Source: Candidatus Micrarchaeaceae archaeon
Lineage (GTDB): Archaea > Micrarchaeota > Micrarchaeia > Micrarchaeales > CABMGC01
Direction of reading: 5' to 3'
Assembly (NCBI GenBank): GCA_027310795.1
Contig: DAIDAD010000042.1
Span: forward strand, 1 to 5,403
Length of the DNA stretch: 5,403 nucleotides
Program-made: the position numbers and the translations under genes
The notes under the pieces: model-generated
The model's database searches: none
What the model was told of the DNA's origin: nothing
The model's input: the letters and a program-made list of their open reading frames with translations, nothing else
In this document: positions 1 to 4,703 of the stretch, one piece after another
Layout: each line of letters opens with the position of its first letter
How positions within the stretch are numbered: the stretch's first letter is position 1

Positions 1-18
1 GTTCAGTAGGTATGAGCT

Positions 19-38
19 AAGCATTTATAAGCATTTAT
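19..38 (+). repeat. Perfect 10-bp tandem repeat in the promoter
   Basis: The ten bases AAGCATTTAT occur twice with no spacer, at 19-28 and 29-38. The unit is close to one helical turn, so any protein recognising it would bind twice on the same face of the DNA. The TATA-like octamer spans the joint between the copies. It may be an operator for the histone operon or a chance duplication in AT-rich DNA. Confidence 0.5.
24..31 (+). promoter_or_regulatory. Candidate TATA box of the histone operon
   Basis: The TTTATAAG octamer resembles an archaeal TATA box. A start of transcription about 25 bases downstream would fall near 50-58, leaving a leader of some 25 to 50 bases before the histone start, depending on which start is used. 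The surroundings (19-50) are the most AT-rich part of the upstream region. No strong BRE is obvious; the bases just before are GAGCTAAGCA. The second copy of the tandem repeat offers a weaker alternative box (TTTATT, 34-39). The call rests on position and base composition only. Confidence 0.45.
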
Positions 39-104
39 TGCGAGTATTATCCAGTTATGACTTTATTCTTCTGATAAGTGATGAAGATCTTGAGTGCTGA
101 CTTC

Positions 105-317
105 ATGGCGAAGATATCAAGGAAGGCGATAAAGGAGCTTGTTAAGAGCCATTTCAGGGCAAGGATAACCGACAGCGGTGCGGAGAGCATGGCAGAAATA
201 CTGGAAAAGGAAGCGGAGCGCATGTCCGCATTTGCAGTATACAACGCAAAGAAGAAGGGCAGGGGGAAGATAACGAAGAAGGACATAGAGGAATACGTGA
301 TTAAGAAAGGGGATTGA
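105..317 (+). CDS. Archaeal histone-fold DNA-binding protein
   Basis: A small basic protein of 70 residues that should dimerise through a histone fold and wrap or compact chromosomal DNA. It aligns without gaps to HMfB-type histones, about one residue offset: helix 1 at 4-14, a DNA-contacting loop with R20-I-T-D, a long central helix at about 25-50, and a final loop and helix from G52-R53 to the end. R53 and D60 match the R and D of the conserved RxTxxxxD motif, but the T position is K55. Positions matching HMfB L46 and H49, which form the dimer-dimer interface, are N47 and K50. The ATG at 105 gives the usual histone N-terminus. In-frame GTG (78) and ATG (81) would add 9 or 8 residues that do not look like part of the fold. 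It is the first gene of a three-gene operon, and its TGA is followed directly by the next start. The family call is from remembered family patterns, not a search. Confidence 0.85.
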   Translation: MAKISRKAIKELVKSHFRARITDSGAESMAEILEKEAERMSAFAVYNAKKKGRGKITKKDIEEYVIKKGD

Positions 318-857
318 TTGAAATTTTTTAGGAGCAGTGACACAAGGCTGCGCAGCGACGTGTACGAAAGGGAAGGGTTGAAGCTGTCCTGCCTTATCGA
401 GGACACGCAGTACGGCCTGCTCGTCACTGAATTCAACGAGCGGGGCCTTGTCGAGACGCAGAGATACTACAAAGGCGAGAAATGGGGCTGTATGTTGGAC
501 CTGGGAGTGCTCAGCGCCAAGGACGCGGAGATTGTCGACTGCGGCATGTATTCCTGCGTGAAGATAGATTCAAAGTGCACAGCATGCAGCGGAGAAATAG
601 CAAGAGAACTGGACCTGCTGCACCCCTCAATCATAGGCTCCGTGCCAATCGTGCCCTCTTTCGTTTGCAAGAAGTGCAGCAAGAAGTTCTATTCAATGAC
701 AGACAACTACCTGAAGGGGCTCGTCGGCTCCAAGAATAATCTTTTCGAAGAGAAGGACCTTAAGGAGCTGAAGGAGGACGAAGAGGGCTTTGTGCACACT
801 CTTCAGGAGTACATAATAAGAATTTTTGCCTCTAAGAAGATTACTAAGATAAGATGA
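318..857 (+). CDS. Unrecognised protein with a CxxC/CxxC zinc-ribbon-like core
   Basis: I do not recognise this 179-residue protein. The N-terminal half (1-80) looks like a mixed alpha/beta domain. Next come two CxxC pairs, C87/C90 and C117/C120, with 26 residues between the pairs, as in a zinc ribbon or rubredoxin-like knuckle with a long insert. The C-terminal part (about 140-160) is highly charged, and the last residues are basic. Extra cysteines lie at 25, 58, 75 and 80. No signal peptide or membrane segment is visible. The start is a TTG abutting the histone stop (TGATTG), with a purine-rich GGGGAT at 309-314 as ribosome-binding site. The first in-frame ATG comes only after residue 58, inside the domain; a GTG at 360 is the other option. 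Coupling to a histone gene suggests a nucleic-acid or chromatin role, but that is guilt by association only. Confidence 0.72.
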   Translation: MKFFRSSDTRLRSDVYEREGLKLSCLIEDTQYGLLVTEFNERGLVETQRYYKGEKWGCMLDLGVLSAKDAEIVDCGMYSCVKIDSKCTACSGEIARELDLLHPSIIGSVPIVPSFVCKKCSKKFYSMTDNYLKGLVGSKNNLFEEKDLKELKEDEEGFVHTLQEYIIRIFASKKITKIR

Positions 858-861
858 TTTC

Positions 862-1107
862 ATGGGAATTATGATTTCTTCGCTTTATGGAAAGCGCGTG
901 CTGTCTGTTTCAGGGAAGATGATGGGAGAGGTAAAAGAGGTCATAATAGACACGGATTCCTCTGCCGTCTCGCACATACTTCTTGATGAGATGCGCAACC
1001 TGACGAAAAGCAGCGACATACGTGCTGATTTCTTCAAGAACAGCATCGAGTACAAGCGCATAAAGAAGGTCGCAGAACTTGTCATAGTAGGGGAGAGAGC
1101 TCATTAA
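862..1107 (+). CDS. Small PRC-barrel domain protein
   Basis: An 81-residue protein that is essentially one PRC-barrel domain, a small beta-barrel found in RNA-processing RimM, photosynthetic reaction centre H subunits and many small archaeal proteins of unclear role. The family pattern is visible: SLYGKRV near the start (residues 7-13), then GK..GEVKEVIID (18-29), a second strand SHILLDE (36-42), and a closing IKKVAELVIVG strand (67-77). The start at 862 lies 4 bases after the preceding TGA; the GATGAT at 853-858 could serve as a ribosome-binding site. A second ATG at 871 would remove three residues and also fits the domain. The stop overlaps the rpoP stop on the other strand. No partner or function can be assigned beyond co-transcription with the histone and the Cys-rich gene. 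Confidence 0.8.
   Translation: MGIMISSLYGKRVLSVSGKMMGEVKEVIIDTDSSAVSHILLDEMRNLTKSSDIRADFFKNSIEYKRIKKVAELVIVGERAH
1104..1107. other. Shared palindromic stop codons of convergent operons
   Basis: The palindrome TTAA contains the TAA stop of the PRC-barrel gene on the plus strand (1105-1107) and the TAA stop of rpoP on the minus strand (1106-1104). The two coding regions overlap by four bases, so each transcript must run into the opposite operon before ending. Confidence 0.95.
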
Positions 1108-1235
1108 TCTGTAGACACTTCCTTCACTATGCTCGACCTTTTCTTTGCAAGCACCCTGTATCCGCAATATGGGCATCTTACGAACTTGTCTATCGACTTG
1201 ACTTCTTTTCCGCAATGCATGCATAGGTATGGCAT
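1104..1235 (-). CDS. rpoP: DNA-directed RNA polymerase subunit P (Rpo12, zinc ribbon)
   Basis: A complete 43-codon gene for the smallest RNA polymerase subunit, counterpart of eukaryotic Rpb12/ABC10-alpha. This subunit binds one zinc ion and sits beside the Rpo3/Rpo10/Rpo11 assembly platform. The sequence begins MPYLCMHCGKEV and has the family hallmark RCPYCGYRVLAKKR (20-33). The four zinc ligands are C5, C8, C21 and C24. The family is usually about 45-50 residues, so this is slightly short but complete. An in-frame TAA lies two codons before the ATG, so this is the only start. AGTGAT at 1241-1246 (minus strand) is the ribosome-binding site and contains the TGA stop of the preceding gene, implying coupled translation. 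Six bases separate the two genes. RpoP following L37Ae is the usual order in the archaeal exosome superoperon; here one gene is inserted between them. Confidence 0.95.
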   Translation of the reverse strand: MPYLCMHCGKEVKSIDKFVRCPYCGYRVLAKKRSSIVKEVSTD

Positions 1236-1240
1236 ATATT

Positions 1241-1246
1241 ATCACT
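1241..1246 (-). promoter_or_regulatory. Ribosome-binding site of rpoP overlapping the upstream stop
   Basis: AGTGAT on the minus strand, five bases before the rpoP ATG. It matches the GGTGAT part of the archaeal Shine-Dalgarno consensus. Bases 1244-1242 within it are the TGA stop of the 122-residue gene. Confidence 0.7.
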
Positions 1247-1610
1247 TGTTTTTCTTGGTCAGCACCTTCAGCCATTTCACAAAGTCCCTGTGGAGCTGTG
1301 AAACGCTCGTGTCTATGACCCTGATCTTCATCTCTGTCTTATATTCTTCTTCATTCAACGAGAGTATCTGCGAGAACTTGTCGAGCCTTGAAAAATGGAC
1401 TTCGGACCAGTGTATCTTCCCGAGAAGATAGTCCTTTACAACGTCATCGGTCATCGGAAGGGATGAGAAGCTGAATAGTATGCCGTCGCACCAGTAAAGC
1501 GGCATGGTGCCTGCAGGAGTGACCCTCTCGCGCATTATGCTGTCGAGGTCGACCTCCAGTATCTCGTGTATTACGAGAGATTTCAGCGGCGAGTATGTGA
1601 TGTCGACCAT
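1242..1610 (-). CDS. Unrecognised 122-residue protein between eL43 and rpoP
   Basis: I do not recognise this protein. It looks soluble and mixed alpha/beta: predicted strands near 11-20 and 36-49 (LYWCDGILFSFSS core), a helix around 55-64, an aromatic and charged middle (IHWSEVHFSRLDKF, 66-79), a strand at about 93-100 (EMKIRVID), and a C-terminal amphipathic helix (104-118) ending in a lysine-rich tail. It has one cysteine, no zinc motif and no membrane segment. The ATG at 1610 follows the eL43 stop after one base (TGAAATG) and has TGGTGC six bases upstream; a GTG at 1619 would add three residues. It is too long for KEOPS Pcc1, which often lies nearby in other archaea, and does not resemble it. 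Its stop codon forms part of the rpoP ribosome-binding site. Co-translation with ribosome, exosome and polymerase genes suggests an RNA-related role, but this is inference from context. Confidence 0.8.
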   Translation of the reverse strand: MVDITYSPLKSLVIHEILEVDLDSIMRERVTPAGTMPLYWCDGILFSFSSLPMTDDVVKDYLLGKIHWSEVHFSRLDKFSQILSLNEEEYKTEMKIRVIDTSVSQLHRDFVKWLKVLTKKNK

Positions 1611-1611
1611 T

Positions 1612-1854
1612 TCATGCACCAGACTTCAGCCTCTGCAGTATGTGTATAGCGTTCTCCCCTGACGGAGTCTTCAGCGTATAGGCTCCGCCTGCAAACATCG
1701 CGTTGCAGTGCCTGCATCTCCATATTGCATTGGACTGCCTCTTCACGGCGGTCTTTCCGCAGACTTCGCACTTGTATCTTGCAATCTTGTCTGCCTGCAC
1801 AGCTGCCTTTCTCTTTCTTAATACCACTCCGTATCTTATGCTGCTGTTTGACAT
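1612..1854 (-). CDS. rpl37ae: 50S ribosomal protein eL43 (L37Ae), zinc-binding
   Basis: An 80-residue large-subunit ribosomal protein shared by archaea and eukaryotes that binds 23S rRNA and one zinc ion. Family features in order are RYGVVLRKRK (7-16), a first zinc pair at C29 and C32 (CEVCGKTAVKR), the second pair C47/C50 in IWRCRHC (44-50), and the signature FAGGAYT (54-60), followed by a basic tail. The N-terminus is unusual: archaeal members as I remember them begin with a TKKVG...GRFG segment before RYG, and here only six residues precede RYG. The ATG at 1854 is chosen because AGGTGA lies five bases upstream. An in-frame GTG at 1863 overlaps that site and would not restore the missing segment. 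One base separates the gene from the rrp42 stop. Confidence 0.95.
   Translation of the reverse strand: MSNSSIRYGVVLRKRKAAVQADKIARYKCEVCGKTAVKRQSNAIWRCRHCNAMFAGGAYTLKTPSGENAIHILQRLKSGA
1616..1621 (-). promoter_or_regulatory. Ribosome-binding site of the 122-residue gene
   Basis: TGGTGC on the minus strand, inside the last codons of eL43, with GGTG six bases before the ATG at 1610. It supports that ATG over the in-frame GTG at 1619-1617, which lies within the site itself. Confidence 0.5.
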
Positions 1855-1855
1855 A

Positions 1856-2641
1856 TCATTCACCTAATGTTTTGTTTATTATCGATTTTAATTCCTTGTG
1901 CTTCTCGAATGAGAGGTCCGTTGCGTATTCCAATTCTTTTGCGGTCATGCCGCCCCATAGACCTTTCTGCATAGCCCGTATCTCTTTGCCGTCGTTCGCT
2001 ATTGTGATGCGCGTGTCCATGAATTCCTCTTCGTTTGCATCAGGGTCTATGAATATCTTGTTTGCGGCCTTTGCAAAGGTGCACGATGTCACGGTGTTGT
2101 TGGTCTTAAGCTTTGAATTGAGCCCTTCCCTCACAACACTTTCCCCTTCCAGCTTCGGCATGCGCGCGCTGAGCAGCGCGGTTACAGCTGCTGTCGTCCC
2201 TGCGTCGAAAAGATTGCCGTCATAATTCAGAACATAGACGTCTATGAATATCTCCCATACCTTATCTTTTTCTATGAAGAGCGAAGATGTGTCTATCATC
2301 CCTGCTGCCCTTATCCCGCGGTCTATGACCCTTGCAACTTCGATAGCATCCGGCGATGGCGGTCCCATCTCGTATTCTGCAGATGCCATGGGAAGGAGCT
2401 CTGCCGATGTCATTATGTTGCCTTCGTTCGGCTTGTCCTTCATAGGCTCGCCTATTCCTATCTTCACACCTGCAAGCACCTTTGTGTTTCCGAAAAGCGC
2501 CATTGCAGAGCCCTCTGCGTTCTCTATGACCCCTTTTGTCAACTTTATCTCGCGGTACTGGTCAAGCGCCCTGCCGTCCTCGCGCTTGCCGCTTGAGATA
2601 AGGTCGTTTATGAACTCTTTTGTTGCGGATTGTATGTACAT
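1856..2641 (-). CDS. rrp42: Exosome complex subunit Rrp42 (RNase PH-like, non-catalytic)
   Basis: A 261-residue RNase PH-fold subunit. Three Rrp41-Rrp42 pairs form the hexameric ring of the archaeal exosome, which degrades RNA 3' to 5' with phosphate and can add tails from NDPs. Rrp42 itself is inactive in characterised archaea but shapes the RNA path and active-site neighbourhood. Visible signatures are REDGR at 20-24, GNTKVLAGVKIGIGEP (51-66), the RVIDRGIRAAGMID helix (104-117), and DGNLFDAGTTAAVTALL (141-157), which replaces the GDGGTRAAG phosphate-binding loop of Rrp41. The length is normal for the family (about 260-275). The gene starts four bases after the rrp41 stop, with AGTGAT at 2645-2650 as ribosome-binding site. 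Pairing with rrp41 in one operon fits 1:1 assembly. Confidence 0.97.
   Translation of the reverse strand: MYIQSATKEFINDLISSGKREDGRALDQYREIKLTKGVIENAEGSAMALFGNTKVLAGVKIGIGEPMKDKPNEGNIMTSAELLPMASAEYEMGPPSPDAIEVARVIDRGIRAAGMIDTSSLFIEKDKVWEIFIDVYVLNYDGNLFDAGTTAAVTALLSARMPKLEGESVVREGLNSKLKTNNTVTSCTFAKAANKIFIDPDANEEEFMDTRITIANDGKEIRAMQKGLWGGMTAKELEYATDLSFEKHKELKSIINKTLGE
1860..1865 (-). promoter_or_regulatory. Ribosome-binding site of rpl37ae
   Basis: AGGTGA on the minus strand, within the last rrp42 codons and five bases before the ATG at 1854. It is the best Shine-Dalgarno match in the operon and decides against the GTG at 1863, which is part of the site. Confidence 0.75.
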
Positions 2642-2644
2642 AAC

Positions 2645-2650
2645 ATCACT
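2645..2650 (-). promoter_or_regulatory. Ribosome-binding site of rrp42 overlapping the rrp41 stop
   Basis: AGTGAT on the minus strand, three bases before the rrp42 ATG. Bases 2648-2646 inside it are the rrp41 TGA stop, so a ribosome ending rrp41 sits on the rrp42 initiation site. Confidence 0.7.
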
Positions 2651-3389
2651 TTTGGTATTTCTCGATTATCTGCTCGTAAGGCTTTCTTATCGCCTTCTCT
2701 TGGACTTCGCGTATCGCCTTCCCAGCATCTGTTATCATCGATATCGCCTGCTTCAGCTGCTCCTTTGTGAATGAGCCGTCCATCTGCAGCAGAAGTATCT
2801 CGTTGTCTAATGGCTTCACTGCTACCGGCATGTCAGCGTCCGAGTAATTGTCCTCGAGCTTGTCCATGTCAAGCACCACCGTATCGCCTATCTTGCCTGC
2901 AGACACTGCGTATGGTATGTCTGTCATCGGTATGCCGGACAGCGCCATCGCCACTGCGGCTGCAGTTATCCCTGCAGCCCTGGTGCCGCCATCCCCCTGC
3001 AATACTTCCACGAATATGTCTATCTCTGTGTTCGGGAAGAGCTCTAGCATTACAACGTTCTCGAATACTTCTTTTGTGACCTTTGATATCTCTATCGACC
3101 TGCGGTTCGGCCCTGTCCTCCCGTGCTCTTCTAGCGAAGAGAACGGCGCCATCATGTACCTGCACTTTATTATCGCCCTTTCAGGGTCTGCGAAGTGCTT
3201 CGGAAGCGCTTCCTTTGGCCCATGTACAGCGGCTATTATCTTGTTCTTGCCCCATTCTATGTAAGCTGAACCGGCTGCGTTCTTGACCACGTTCGGCTCT
3301 ATCTTTATGCTGCGGAGGTCAGCCGGTCCTCTGCCGTCTAGCCTCTTGCCATTTATCATAAGCTGCGGTTTGTCTTGTGTGCTTCCCAT
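2646..3389 (-). CDS. rrp41: Exosome complex catalytic subunit Rrp41 (RNase PH-like)
   Basis: A 247-residue phosphorolytic exoribonuclease subunit of the archaeal exosome ring. It removes 3' nucleotides from RNA using phosphate and releases NDPs; in reverse it makes heteropolymeric tails. The residues needed are present: R-x-DGR at 16-20, the RNA/phosphate-contacting arginine pair R96-R97 in GPNRRSIEIS, the phosphate loop GDGGTRAAG at 132-140, and the acidic pair D180 and D186 in the EDNYSDADMP segment, matching D182 and D188 of Sulfolobus Rrp41 in spacing. It should therefore be active. The ATG at 3389 follows the rrp4 stop by one base (TAAAATG), with AGTGGT upstream. A GTG at 3401 is in frame but forms part of that site. 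The N-terminal extension before KRLDGR is typical of the family. Confidence 0.97.
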   Translation of the reverse strand: MGSTQDKPQLMINGKRLDGRGPADLRSIKIEPNVVKNAAGSAYIEWGKNKIIAAVHGPKEALPKHFADPERAIIKCRYMMAPFSSLEEHGRTGPNRRSIEISKVTKEVFENVVMLELFPNTEIDIFVEVLQGDGGTRAAGITAAAVAMALSGIPMTDIPYAVSAGKIGDTVVLDMDKLEDNYSDADMPVAVKPLDNEILLLQMDGSFTKEQLKQAISMITDAGKAIREVQEKAIRKPYEQIIEKYQK

Positions 3390-3390
3390 T

Positions 3391-3990
3391 TTAACTACCA
3401 CTTGTCAGCATTCCTTTTATCCTGTCCGTGAGGCCTGATGTGTGCGCCTCTTCCTGTATCCGGAATATGGCGTCTGTGGCAAGCTTCATGTCCCCGCCCT
3501 TCAGCCATATCACTCCGTTGTGCCCTATGAGTATCGATGATTTGGTGCTCTGCTCAATCTCATTTATCATGTTGTTCCCTTTTCCAAGGACCCTAGGCAC
3601 CTTTGACGGCGTTATGGATATGATCTTGCCGCCGGTGAGCCTTCTGGACCTCATGAGTACAACCGTCTTCGTCTTGTCCAGCTCCTTCACAGAGGCTTCT
3701 ATCAGATCGCCTTTCTTCAGCTGGTCCTGCACGTACTTCGTTATCAATATTCCTTTGTACGGTGAATTCAGGTTCACCACATATGAGTTCAGCCTGTACT
3801 CTTCTATTATGCCTATGACCGTGTCACCGTATGCCGGGTGCCACAGCCCCTCAAGAGGTATGAGCGTGTTCTTGTCGCTGCTGAAGAGACCGACTATCGT
3901 TGAATAGGTCTTCCCGTTTATGACTGTCGAATTCTGTATTCTTATTATCGAGTCGCTGAGCTTTTCGCCAGGGACCACTATTGTTTGCAT
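3391..3990 (-). CDS. rrp4: Exosome complex RNA-binding subunit Rrp4 (S1/KH cap)
   Basis: A 199-residue cap protein. Three Rrp4 and/or Csl4 subunits sit on the Rrp41-Rrp42 ring, hold RNA at the pore and favour A-rich substrates. The N-terminal domain starts with the conserved VVPGE (5-9). An S1 domain follows at about 54-115 (YGDTVIGIIEEY to KTVVLMRSR), then a KH domain from G120-GKIISITPSKVPRVLG onwards to about 182. The KH GxxG loop is degenerate: G136-K-G-N139, where the archaeal relatives I remember have a glycine at the fourth position. The length is somewhat below the usual 220-250. The ATG at 3990 begins MQTIVVPGEK and has AGTGAT three bases upstream. An ATG at 4035 would add 15 lysine-rich residues and overlap SBDS, so it is rejected. 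The gap to SBDS is 19 bases, largely an A-rich run. Confidence 0.95.
   Translation of the reverse strand: MQTIVVPGEKLSDSIIRIQNSTVINGKTYSTIVGLFSSDKNTLIPLEGLWHPAYGDTVIGIIEEYRLNSYVVNLNSPYKGILITKYVQDQLKKGDLIEASVKELDKTKTVVLMRSRRLTGGKIISITPSKVPRVLGKGNNMINEIEQSTKSSILIGHNGVIWLKGGDMKLATDAIFRIQEEAHTSGLTDRIKGMLTSGS
3397..3402 (-). promoter_or_regulatory. Ribosome-binding site of rrp41
   Basis: AGTGGT on the minus strand within the final codons of rrp4, seven bases before the ATG at 3389. It supports that start; the in-frame GTG at 3401 overlaps it. Confidence 0.55.
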
Positions 3991-3993
3991 CTT

Positions 3994-3999
3994 ATCACT
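3994..3999 (-). promoter_or_regulatory. Ribosome-binding site of rrp4
   Basis: AGTGAT on the minus strand, three bases before the ATG at 3990, in an otherwise A-rich 19-base spacer after the SBDS stop. It sets the rrp4 start against the upstream ATG at 4035. Confidence 0.7.
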
Positions 4000-4009
4000 T
4001 TTTGTTTTT

Positions 4010-4693
4010 TTATTCAAGGTTTTTTGACACAACATTTCCTTTTGTTGCGCTGTTTATCTTCTCAAAGAATTCTCCCTGCAATCCTGCGGGGAATTCCAGC
4101 GTAGCTTTCAGCGAGCCGTTGGCAAGCCATTCCTCTGATTTCAGCCCGTACTGCTTTAGGGTTCCATAGCACCTGTTCGTGTATTCCGCTGGTATCGTCA
4201 CTTCCACCCTCGCGGTTGCGAACTTTATCGGCAGCTTCTCGCTTAGCTTCTTGAGTATTGCGTCTATTTGTTCATTTGGGTTTTTAAATGGGTCTATTGT
4301 TATGCGCGTATCGTTCATCGCGTTCTCAATCCTCTGCGGCGGATGGGGCGCCTTTGTCCTTGGGTCTATCGAATTTCGCGCTATTATGTTTATTATCTGC
4401 TTTCTCTTTTCCTCTGTCAGCTTGTTCTTCTGCTCGGTAGTTATCGGCACATTGCCGTGCTTTAATATTATCTCTGCTATCTTAGGAAGCTCAGTCGTCC
4501 CGAGGACTTTCTTTATCTTGTCCTGGCTCTGCCTCTCTCCCTTGTTTGCGTCGGAGAATATCTCCTCAGCATCAAGCACAGAGATCGGATCGCTGCGCTT
4601 TCCTGTTATGTACTCGTATGCCTTTTCAGAATCGACAAGGATTTCAAAGTTTTCTCCTGCTTTGGAGTATTTCGCTACAACTGTTTTGGACAT
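4010..4693 (-). CDS. sdo1: Ribosome maturation protein SBDS (Sdo1)
   Basis: A 227-residue orthologue of human SBDS and yeast Sdo1. In eukaryotes the protein works with EFL1 to remove eIF6 from the late 60S subunit; in archaea it is thought to act on 50S maturation with aEF2/aIF6, and it is also linked to the exosome by gene order. All three domains are visible: the N-terminal FYSH domain at 1-88 (YSKAGENFEILVDSEKAYEY, then GTTELPKIAEIILKHG); a helical middle domain at about 89-158 with the hallmark RNSIDPRTKAPHPPQRIENAM (106-126); and a ferredoxin-like C-terminal domain from 159 (KFATARVEVTIPAEY) to the end. The length is normal for archaea. The ATG at 4693 is chosen because AGTGAC lies four bases upstream and MSKTVVAKYSKAG matches the family N-terminus; an upstream ATG at 4744 would overlap psmA. 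Ten bases separate it from the psmA stop. Confidence 0.97.
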   Translation of the reverse strand: MSKTVVAKYSKAGENFEILVDSEKAYEYITGKRSDPISVLDAEEIFSDANKGERQSQDKIKKVLGTTELPKIAEIILKHGNVPITTEQKNKLTEEKRKQIINIIARNSIDPRTKAPHPPQRIENAMNDTRITIDPFKNPNEQIDAILKKLSEKLPIKFATARVEVTIPAEYTNRCYGTLKQYGLKSEEWLANGSLKATLEFPAGLQGEFFEKINSATKGNVVSKNLE

Positions 4694-4696
4694 GCG

Positions 4697-4702
4697 GTCA
4701 CT
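4697..4702 (-). promoter_or_regulatory. Ribosome-binding site of sdo1
   Basis: AGTGAC on the minus strand in the 10-base psmA-sdo1 spacer, three bases before the ATG at 4693. It supports this start over the ATG at 4744. Confidence 0.6.
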
Positions 4703-4703
4703 G

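Noticed and set aside
47..436. Minus-strand open frame opposite the histone
   Set aside because: It is antisense to the histone fold and the promoter, with Ser/Phe/Leu-rich shadow composition.
910..1275. Minus-strand open frame covering rpoP and the PRC-barrel gene
   Set aside because: It is in a different frame from rpoP, crosses the convergent stops and overlaps two supported genes; its product has no family features, whereas rpoP has all four zinc cysteines.
1129..1431. Plus-strand open frame opposite rpoP and the 122-residue gene
   Set aside because: It is antisense to a clear RpoP gene and to an ORF with proper spacing and ribosome-binding site; the product looks random.
1242..1610. 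KEOPS subunit Pcc1, often found near L37Ae and RpoP
   Set aside because: The protein is longer than Pcc1 (about 80 residues) and I cannot align it to the Pcc1 fold pattern.
2848..3264. Plus-strand open frame opposite rrp41
   Set aside because: It is a shadow of the rrp41 coding strand; the product is low-complexity Ser/Ala-rich with no recognisable domain.
3991..4009. A terminator between sdo1 and rrp4 at the homopolymer run
   Set aside because: On the transcribed minus strand the RNA is A-rich, not U-rich, so it does not resemble an archaeal terminator; it is an unstructured spacer before the rrp4 ribosome-binding site.
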